From: Drosophila persimilis
Lineage: Eukaryota > Arthropoda > Insecta > Diptera > Drosophilidae
DNA length: 64,000 bases
Reading direction: 5' to 3'
Assembly: GCF_003286085.1 (NCBI RefSeq)
Contig: NW_020825708.1
Location: 1 to 64,000 of the forward strand
Position numbers and translations under genes: made by a program. Below the pieces are notes generated by a model, which saw nothing but the letters and a program-made list of their open reading frames with translations, made no database searches and had not been told where the DNA came from. Shown here piece by piece: positions 53,903 through 61,675 of the stretch (positions are counted from its first letter, which is position 1; every line of letters begins with the position of its first letter).

Positions 53903-54833
53903 TGTGAGGAAAGGTATTCCCACACGTAGGGGGCAGTATAGGGTTAAGCGCTAACGGCCGTTATCCGGGGATATCCGGAGGCGGCGAATTCCCGAGGAGA
54001 GCTCTCCCGGGGACCCAAGATGAGAGGGGAGGACCCCTGGAGAGAGAGCAGCGGGATGACGGGATCGGGCCGGCAGTGGCCCAGCGCATGACAAAATATG
54101 GTCATGAGATCACGCCACCAGCCAGGTCCCGTTGGAAAGCGACAAGGGAATGAAGGAACGCCGATGGAAAAATACGGGCACCGCATGGCGGAAAGTGCCG
54201 TTAGCGCCAGGCGGCATCGGCGGCGCCGACGCAGAAGCGAGCCTATAAGAGGAGGGCCGCGACCAGGAACAGGGAGAGTCAGCAAACGGAGCTAGCAAGA
54301 GTGAAGTGAATAGTGAGCCACAAGAGTGAGACCAAGCGAAGGGAAAAGAACTTTAGAAAGCGAACGCGTTGTGTGAGGATTGAGAGGCGGACTCGAGCGT
54401 GCAGCCAAGAGCCAAAGACCCCAATCCCTTGAACCAACGGTGCCACGCTTGAAGCGCATCCCACCAGGAGTGAGGCACCCTCGGGCCGAAAAGCCAAGTG
54501 AGTCGAGTGAGATGGAACGCGTCAGGCGCCTGACTGAGAGGCGGATTTGGGCCACGTGCCAAGACTAGCCCCAGTCAGTAGAGCCGGCGGTGCCACGCTT
54601 GGCGACGCCGTGGGGGGCCCAGGGAGCGACACGCTCATCGAACCACAGAGGAGAACCAAGAGGAGAACCAGCACCGGAGTCGGAATAGCGTAGGATAGAC
54701 TTAAGATACCAATAAAGCATATTAGCATACCAGTACAAGACCCAACCCGTGCCTTCTTACTTATCGTCGCAGCGAGCCTACCGACCGCTGAGCCAGCCCA
54801 GCTGCATCAGACGGAAAAGAACGGTTCGTTACA
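53903..54833 (+). repeat. Family-B 5' LTR, complete
   Basis: 931 bp, TGTGAGGAAAGG...TTCGTTACA, immediately before the primer site. TATA-like 'cctataagagg' at about 54241 and 'ccaataaagca' at about 54709 define likely U3/R/U5 borders. Has a private 4-bp loss at about 54564 relative to the other two LTR copies. Confidence 0.9.
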
Positions 54834-54835
54834 AC

Positions 54836-54853
54836 TGGCGCCCAACGTGGGGC
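54836..54853 (+). promoter_or_regulatory. Primer-binding site, tRNA-Lys(1,2) type
   Basis: TGGCGCCCAACGTGGGGC, 2 nt after the LTR; matches the known tRNA-Lys1,2 primer-binding sequence. Differs from the Lys3-like site of the nested gypsy element. Confidence 0.85.
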
Positions 54854-54924
54854 CTCTCGACAAGTAAAAGACAAAGTGCATTTGGGAAGGGCGGTACTGA
54901 GTTTAGTATCGCGAGGACATAAAA

Positions 54925-56286
54925 ATGAGGAGCCGACGATGGGTTCATTCATTGAGGAAAGAGGACTTGGTCCAGTGCGCGCGGGCGTGCGGTCTTCGAT
55001 TGGAAGGCACGCTGACCGAGATGCGCCGAATCTTCAAGGAGTGGATAGAGAAGCATGGAGAGAAACCGGAGTATGCGGACGCGCTCGAGGCCTGGGAGAT
55101 GAAGGCGGGAGGAGCCGCGACCGCGGCCCAGATGGAGGACGGGGCGGATCCATACGAGCGCCTGACGCTGCCGGCGAGTGCGGAGCAAGTAACTCTGTGG
55201 AGACGGCCGTCCGAGACCCAAGAGGAGCTCATCGCGAGCCTGGCGGTCCCGGTGAAAAGCCGGTGGCCTAGCCGACCGCGGGCAGAGAGTGGGGAGAGGC
55301 CAACCAGGCCAGCACAGCCGGAGCAAGGGAGCGCGAGAAACCCACAGGGATTGGAAGAAGGGAGAGCAGGGGAGGATCGTAGACGGGGACTCGATGAACA
55401 AACCACGAGACCGCCCAGTTCGAGTTTTGCCCACGTCGCCAAGCAGGTCAGGGAGTGGTCGTTTCGGTTCGACGGAACGGCGAAACCACTCGAGTTCCTG
55501 GAACAGATCGAGTGGTCAGCCGACATGTACGGGTTGGAGTTGAATTTAATTCCGCGAGCCATGCCTGAGCTGCTAAAGGGTCGGGCGCTCATGTGGTTTG
55601 TAGCCAACAACAGGCAGTGGCAGACATGGAACGCATTTGCGCGTAGCTTCCAAGCATACTTCCTGCCGAGAGGGTATTTTGAAAAATTACTCCAGGAGGT
55701 GAGGTTGAGGAAGCAAAGGTGGGGAGAGCCATTCAAGGACTACATGGTGGAGATGCAGACCCTCATGCGGCTACTAAAATGCACGCCCGAAGAGCAGTTG
55801 GAGCTTATTAGAGACAACAGCATGCCCGATTTTAGGGTGTTCATCCGGCCACATAGGTGCAGAGACCTGGATCACATGATGACGCTGGCCGACGAATTTG
55901 AGGCTCTGGAGAGGGACCGGCTGGAGTTCCAACGGGAGTGTCCGGCGAGTAAAGCAAAAGCAAACAATCCGATCGCTCGTCCGGCAGTAACGGAGATATG
56001 TCGCCGCTGCCAGGGCGAAACGGCAGCCAGCTCTGATCCGACAGGGGAGAAAAGGCCGGTCCCAACGCGGCGGGACGACCAAGCGAACACGAACATAGAG
56101 GCTGGGGTCGTGAAAAACCCAGCCCAGTCGTGTCGACGATGCGGAAGTGACCGCCATTGGGCACAAGCATGCAATGGCCGACCTATAACATTCTGCTGGA
56201 GGTGCGGCAAGGTAGGAGCCCCGACATGGCAGTGCTGCCAGAAAGCGGGAAACGCCCCGCAAGACGAAGCCCCCCAAAACTCGTAG
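54925..56286 (+). CDS. gag: Family-B Gag, intact
   Basis: 453 codons from an ATG about 70 bp after the primer site. Residues 1-60 form a SAP-like helical segment ('VHSLRKEDLVQCARACGLRL'). About 160-310 is the capsid-like core (SFRFDGTAKPLEFLEQIEW; MWFVANNRQWQTWNAFARSF; YFLPRGYFEKLL; EEQLELIRDNSMPDFRVFI). Two zinc knuckles near the C-terminus: CRRCGSDRHWAQAC and a CWRCGKVGAPTWQCC variant lacking the usual His spacing. Layout equals the nested gypsy Gag. No stops; should make particles that could package this pol-defective genome. Confidence 0.9.
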   Translation: MRSRRWVHSLRKEDLVQCARACGLRLEGTLTEMRRIFKEWIEKHGEKPEYADALEAWEMKAGGAATAAQMEDGADPYERLTLPASAEQVTLWRRPSETQEELIASLAVPVKSRWPSRPRAESGERPTRPAQPEQGSARNPQGLEEGRAGEDRRRGLDEQTTRPPSSSFAHVAKQVREWSFRFDGTAKPLEFLEQIEWSADMYGLELNLIPRAMPELLKGRALMWFVANNRQWQTWNAFARSFQAYFLPRGYFEKLLQEVRLRKQRWGEPFKDYMVEMQTLMRLLKCTPEEQLELIRDNSMPDFRVFIRPHRCRDLDHMMTLADEFEALERDRLEFQRECPASKAKANNPIARPAVTEICRRCQGETAASSDPTGEKRPVPTRRDDQANTNIEAGVVKNPAQSCRRCGSDRHWAQACNGRPITFCWRCGKVGAPTWQCCQKAGNAPQDEAPQNS

Positions 56287-57551
56287 GAGAACTCACGGTG
56301 GAGGATGTCCAGCTGTCGGCGGTGGTGAGGATCGCGGGCAGCAACTGGTCATACCGGGGCGACAAGCAGTTTTATCAGCGACCTGTCCTGTGCGGGACAC
56401 AGGGTTGTGATCCCTGCGAGAGGCCACCGCCAGGGGCGGTTGGAGGAGAAGTTGTCAGTGGCGGTGGTAGCGAACACGGGAGGGTCTGTTGAGCCCGCAT
56501 CCGACGGAACGCGAGCGGAGGAGGGGTCGGTCGAAAACTTCCTGGCAAAGGAGTTGGAAGAGTTCCGAGAACTGAAGGGAGTGTCGAACATAGCTACACA
56601 CACGATCACTATGAGTGATGCCCAGCCGGTCAAACAGCGTTACTATCCCAAAAATCCCAAGATGCAAGCCGAAATCAAGCAACAGGTTGACGAACTGCTG
56701 GAAAGAGAGTGTATTGAGCCATCGAAGAGTCCGTACAGTTCACCCATCGTGATGGTCAAAAAGAAGACGGGAAAGTGGAGATTATGCGTGGACTTCAGAC
56801 AGATAAACGCGAAGTCCATCAAGAATGCGTACCCCATGCCAAGAATAGACTTTATTTTGGACCAGCTCAGGGAGGCACGGTTCATCAGTAGCTTAGACTT
56901 AAAGGACGGATATTGGCAGATACCACTGGAGGAAGGCAGTAGAAAGTTCACCGCGTTCACGGTGCCCGGCAAAGGGCTGTTCCAGTGGAAGGTGATGCCA
57001 TTCGGACTCCACTCAGAACCAGAGGGAACCAGTGGAACTGGGATGAGAAATGGCCAGAGATAATGTTGGCCGTAAATTCAGGGATGTCCGAATCCACCGG
57101 GTACTCGCCGGCGTTTGTGGTCCAAGGGAGAGAGCCGAGGCTACCAAAGGCTCTATACGATGACGAAGCGCTTGGCACAGGACAGGGCACGCCCAATCCG
57201 GACGAGAACGCGGCCAAGTTGAGAGAAGTATTTCAACTGGTGAGGCGGAATCTCGAAAGAGCGGCGCAGGACCAGGCGAGGTATTATAACCTGAGGAGGA
57301 GAGCGTGGAAACCCACGATTGGAGACAAGGTATGGGTCAAGCAACACCATCTATCCAACGCGGCCGAAGGGTTTGCGGTAAAACTGGCCCCGAAATATGA
57401 CGGTCCCTACACCATAATGGATTTCGTGTCCCCGGTCATTTGTAAATTAAAGAAGGACAGCGAGAAACGGACGCGGACCGCCCATATAGGGGACCTGAAG
57501 CCACAACCCGGGGAAGGAAGCCCTAAAACAGGCCCTGGAACCGAAGCGTAG
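56287..57551 (+). pseudogene. pol: Family-B Pol remnant: RT half fused to integrase C-terminus
   Basis: 56287-56410 is a disrupted protease (the Asp-Thr-Gly site has been lost). The RT frame 56407-57063 is open through 'DLKDGYWQIPL' and 'VMPFGLHSE', then jumps at about 57017 into the integrase C-terminal domain in another frame (56985-57551: 'PEIMLAVNSGMSESTGYSPA', 'PKYDGPYTIMDFVSPVICKL'). The deletion removes the YLDD palm, RNase H and the integrase zinc and DDE regions, so there is no enzymatic activity. Confidence 0.85.
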
Positions 57552-58178
57552 ACGACGCACAAGGAGGGGCAACGGGCGAGGCATACGGATAAGGATGGAC
57601 GAGCACGAAAGACAGAGACTAGCGGCAGGGGCAGAAAGGAGAGTCCCAGCTGGATGCCACGCAGGACAAGGTCGTACAGGATACTCTTACAACTAAGGTT
57701 CGGTAAAACTAAGAACCACGCGTGTCACGCAGGACAGGAATCGCCCACAAGGGAGGAGCGGGCGGCCCAACTTGATGCCACGCAGGACAAGGCCGTACAG
57801 GATACTCTTACAACTAAGGTTCAGTAAAACTAAGCAGCAGACGGCGGCCGGCGGACCAATAAAGCTGGACCTACAAGAAAAAAAAGGAGGATTAGCTCGT
57901 CAGCCAATAGGAACTGATCAAAGGCAAAGAAGGTAGAAGATACCCGGGTTACCACTATCCCAGGGGGGGCGGGTTGCGTGGTGCGTCGACGGACGAGGGG
58001 GCACCCGAGAAGGGGGTTCCGGGATGAGCAGAGGTTCGGGTCCGGGTCCAGGGCATCGAAGCCAGCTGCTAACGTCGGGGATGGCGGGACAAAAGCGGAT
58101 GCCGCCCGTGCGCGGTCTACCGGCTGGGGAATCGGATGATCCCTGGCGAGTAGGAGTAGGTCCCCGGAGCTACAGTTA
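57552..58178 (+). other. Spacer between pol and ORF3 with direct repeat
   Basis: About 630 bp, no ORF recognised. Contains two copies of a 61-bp unit (57653-57713 and 57774-57834, 'gatgccacgcaggacaaggt' start, 'aaaactaag' end). Position equals that of the 77-bp tandem array in the nested gypsy element, so repeats in this spacer may be a shared trait. Confidence 0.65.
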
Positions 58179-59900
58179 TTGGCCTCACCGCTAGTGTCAA
58201 CCGCGGGATCCATGGGACCGACGGTATCCCCGGTGGTATCGCCGGGGTACACCGAGGCGGAAAGTGACCTGGAATTGGTGAGCTGGGAGCCGGCGCCACG
58301 GAGAAAACGCGCACGCGAGGCGAAGCGCGAGGAGCCCCGGACCAGCAAGCACGAAGAGCCCCGGACCAGCAAGCGCGAGGAGCCCCACACCGGCAAGCGC
58401 GAGGAGCCCCGGACCAGCAAGCACGAAGAGCCCCGCACCGGCAAGCGCGAGAAGCCCCACCCCAGCAAGCGCGAGGAGCGGCCTGATGGAGGAAGGAGGG
58501 GGCGCACGGAGACGCGGAAGGAGGAGCCCAGTGAGCGGGCATCGAAGCGGGCGTCCACGCGTTCGACGCGTACGGCCAAGGAAGAGGAGTCGTCGGCACG
58601 CACAAGGGGGACATCGACGGCGCGGCGAGGGGATCAGCGGCCGACAGACCCACAGGTCGAGGAGCCGCAGCCAACGCCGACCGAAACCGCGGTCAAAGAG
58701 CCGCAGACAACGCCGACAGAAACCGCGGTCAAAGAGCCGCAGGCAACGCAGGCCGACATCGCGGAAAACAACGCGGCCGCTGAGGCACGACGCCTCGCGG
58801 AATGGCACCGGCGGTTCGCGCTGGCCGCGGCGACGGAGGAGCGGAGGCAACGGCGTGTATGGGAGGACGCCCTGACGCTGGCAAAGAGGCTGAAGGCCAC
58901 GCAGGAGGCTGAAAAGGCGGCGCAAGAAGCGGAGGCGGAGCGCCACAAACGGGACGTCGCGCACCAATGGCGGTGTATTAGCCGGATCAAGCCGGCTGAC
59001 AACGCGCGCGGCCAAGGGGATCGGCATCAGCAGCAGCAGCAGCATCAGCAGCAGCAGCATCAGCAGCAGCAGCATCAGCAGCAGCAGCAGCAGCAGCATC
59101 AGCATCAGCAGCAGCAGCAGCAGCAGCACTGGCACGGGCCACAGGGAGCCGCCATCGGGCCGTTCGTCTCGCAGGAGGTGCGCTCCGCGGTACGAGACGG
59201 CATGATGTGGCACGTGCAAACGCTGCACATATCGTGGGCCTCTGGGCCCTCGCCCCAGCAGCCCAGGCAAGAGGCGAGGGAGGCTCGACTGTGGGAGGAG
59301 GCACCACGCGCCAGTGACGAGAGGGACCCGAGGCGGCGGGCACGGCCACAGGAGTCGACAGGCCCAGCGGTGGCACCCACAGCCGAAAAGGTGCCCGAGG
59401 AGGCGCCCGGGGGGACGGCAGAGGTCGAGACGGAGGGAACGACGAACACGCCAACATCACTGACGGCGGAGGGCCCAGCGGCGGCACCCAAAGTCGAGGT
59501 GGCGACCGACGGCGAAGCGGATGACGGCGCGAGAGCAACGGCGGAAGCGAAGAAGGACGAACACTCACCTGAGCCATGGGAGAGAGGTCCTTGGCGATGG
59601 CCGGAACCCGGCCAGGGCGAGCGTCCGAAGCTGGGCCGACAGGCGTCGTGCCCAGGGGAGCGGGCGGAGGCGCGCCGGCCCGAGCTCCAGCGCCAGGCAT
59701 CGTGGCCCCAGACGAGGTCGGCGGACAACTCACGGTGGCGGTCCGTCAAACGCGAGGAGTGGCCGGCCGTCGTCCCGCGCTCTCTCGCGCGGATAAAGCC
59801 AACCGCAAGGAGAGTGAAGCGTCTGGTCAATGACGGTGGCGTCCGGTACCGGCTATTGGTGTCCATCGATCGGCAGGAGGTATTCCGGGCTAGGTATTGA
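58179..59900 (+). CDS. Family-B ORF3, repeat-rich, unknown function
   Basis: 573-codon open frame; the first ATG is at 58212 (562 codons), the likelier start. Residues about 48-100 are imperfect 9-residue repeats of the type EEPRTSKHE/REEPHTGKR. About 150-200 holds TPTETAVKEPQ repeats; about 205-270 is Ala/Glu/Arg-rich and probably helical; about 281-317 is a His/Gln tract from (CAG/CAT)n. The C-terminus is basic ('RRVKRLVNDGGVRYRLLVSI'). No membrane segment or known domain. A weak similarity of the last 35-40 residues to the end of ORF3 in the nested gypsy is visible by eye. Intact despite pol decay. Confidence 0.65.
   Translation: MASPLVSTAGSMGPTVSPVVSPGYTEAESDLELVSWEPAPRRKRAREAKREEPRTSKHEEPRTSKREEPHTGKREEPRTSKHEEPRTGKREKPHPSKREERPDGGRRGRTETRKEEPSERASKRASTRSTRTAKEEESSARTRGTSTARRGDQRPTDPQVEEPQPTPTETAVKEPQTTPTETAVKEPQATQADIAENNAAAEARRLAEWHRRFALAAATEERRQRRVWEDALTLAKRLKATQEAEKAAQEAEAERHKRDVAHQWRCISRIKPADNARGQGDRHQQQQQHQQQQHQQQQHQQQQQQQHQHQQQQQQQHWHGPQGAAIGPFVSQEVRSAVRDGMMWHVQTLHISWASGPSPQQPRQEAREARLWEEAPRASDERDPRRRARPQESTGPAVAPTAEKVPEEAPGGTAEVETEGTTNTPTSLTAEGPAAAPKVEVATDGEADDGARATAEAKKDEHSPEPWERGPWRWPEPGQGERPKLGRQASCPGERAEARRPELQRQASWPQTRSADNSRWRSVKREEWPAVVPRSLARIKPTARRVKRLVNDGGVRYRLLVSIDRQEVFRARY
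59022..59130 (+). repeat. (CAG/CAT)n coding repeat
   Basis: Gln/His-encoding triplet tract inside ORF3 with internal 'catcagcagcagcag' periodicity of 15-18 bp. Confidence 0.9.
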
Positions 59901-59968
59901 GGAGAAAAGAAGAGTAGAGAAGAAGAATGAAAGAAAAAGTAACTGAAAACAAGAACAAATAAAAGAAA

Positions 59969-60657
59969 AACGAGGGGGAACGTCGCTAATATTAAACGAC
60001 ACGACAAAGAGTGCGTGCGAGAGAGACAGAAAATCAGTCTGAGCGTGACGTCACGCGCTGCGTAGCCACTGTATATTGATTTGTTTCCTTTGGCTATAAA
60101 AATGATCTGATCTGATCCAGATTCAGCAATCTGATAGATATGGTCGTTATATATGATTCTGCGTTTTTAGTTTTCTCAAATCTGCAATATTGTGGATGCA
60201 ACAGATTTTCGTCCTTTGTGGGGGCGGAAGGGGGTGGGGCGAAATTTTGAGATAAAGGTTTTATAGTGAGATCTAACAGAAGTGCGGATACCAAATTTGG
60301 TTACTCTAGCTTTAATAGTCTCTGAGATTTGTGAATATCCCCAGATTTGCATCCTTTGCGGGGGCGGAAGGGGGTGTGGCGAAATTTTGAAACAAACTCG
60401 TCTCGGTCCGATATATTAGAAGTGTGGATACCAAATTTGGTTGCTCTAGCTTTTATAGTCTCTGAGATCTAGGCGCTAATGTTTTACTCTAAGCAAAGCC
60501 GCCTATGCTACGTGTGTGTTAGAGAGAGACAGGGCGAGAAAAAATTAAATTGTTTTCTTGATGCTGGCTATAATAATGATACGATCCAATTCAGATTCTG
60601 CAGTCTGAAAGATATGGTCATTCTCTACGATTCTGCGTTTTTGGTTTTCTCGTATCT
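59969..60657 (-). mobile_element. ISY/DINE-1-like element, internally deleted and truncated
   Basis: Begins 'aacgagggggaacgt', then skips about 110 bp of the normal hairpin region to 'cgctaatattaaacg', continuing to 'tttctcgtatct' where a family-B LTR begins. Confidence 0.85.
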
Positions 60658-61521
60658 TGTGAGGAAAGGTATTCCCACACGTAGGGGGCAGTATAGGGTT
60701 AAGCGCTAACGGCCGTTATCCGGGGATATCCGGAGGCGGCGAGTTCCCGAGGAGAGCTCTCCCGGGGACCCAAGATGAGAGGGGAGGACCCCTGGAGAGA
60801 GAGCAGCGGGATGACGGGATCGGGCCGGCAGTGGCCTAGCGCATGACAAAATATGGTCATGAGATCACGCCACCAGCCAGGTCCCGTTGGAAAGCGACAA
60901 GGGAATGAAGGAACGCCGATGGAAAAATACGGGCACCGCATGGCGGAAAGTGCCGTTAGCGCCAGGCGGCATCGGCGGCGCCGACGCAGAAGCGAGCCTA
61001 TAAGAGGAGGGCCGCGACCAGGAACAGGGAGAGTCAGCAAACGGAGCTAGCAAGAGTGAAGTGAATAGTGAGCCACAAGAGTGAGACCAAGCGAAGGGAA
61101 AAGAACTTTAGAAAGCGAACGCGTTGTGTGAGGATTGAGAGGCGGACTCGGGCGTGCAGCCAAGAGCCAAAGACCCCAATCCCTTGAACCAACGGTGCCA
61201 CGCTTGAAGCGCATCCCACCAGGAGTGAGGCACCCTCGGGCCGAAAAGCCAAGTGAGTCGAGTGAGAGCGAAAGCGTCAGGCGCCTGACTGAGAGGCGGA
61301 TTTGGGCCACGTGCCAAGAATCGCTAGCCCCAGTCAGTAGAGCCGGCGGTGCCACGCTTGGCGACGCCGTGGGGAGCCCAGGGAGCGACACGCTCATCGA
61401 ACCACAGAGGAGAACCAAGAGGAGAACCAGCACCGGAGTCGGAATAGCGTAGGATAGACTTAAGATACCAATAAAGCATATTAGCATACCAGTACAAGAC
61501 CCAACCCGTGCCTTCTTACTT
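60658..61521 (+). repeat. Family-B LTR, 3'-truncated (third copy)
   Basis: Sequence variants mostly match the 53903 LTR (for example 'cccacacgtaggg', 'gagaccaagcg'), but the right end is truncated at 'ccttcttactt' and followed by ISY/BEL exactly as at 29840. Junctions therefore combine those of the other two copies. Confidence 0.88.
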
Positions 61522-61526
61522 GTTTG

Positions 61527-61622
61527 TAGCGGCGTCTGCCGGAGGAGAGCCATACTGACTTAGTATCGGGTATAGCTGTAGAGTTGCGGTGTCCGCAGCA
61601 ACTCACAACGTTCCCCCTCGTT
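61527..61622 (+). mobile_element. ISY/DINE-1-like 3' end fragment
   Basis: Same 96-bp fragment as 29846-29941. Confidence 0.8.
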
Positions 61623-61675
61623 TTATTTTGGAAATATACAAAACAAAACTTTATAATATATCGTCGAATTATTTA

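Larger units (their letters stand above)
53903..59968 (+). mobile_element. Family-B gypsy-like element 2, pol-deleted
   Basis: 5' LTR 53903-54833, primer site 54836-54853, intact gag 54925-56286, protease remnant, RT 5' half, a deletion fusing RT to the integrase C-terminus at about 57017, a non-coding spacer, and ORF3 58179-59900. The 3' end is lost at an ISY (59969). Non-autonomous but with two large open frames. Confidence 0.88.

Noticed and set aside
58197..59270. 357-codon minus-strand Leu-rich ORF
   Set aside because: Reverse reading of the CAG/CAT tract and GC-rich ORF3; poly-Leu arises from (CTG)n.
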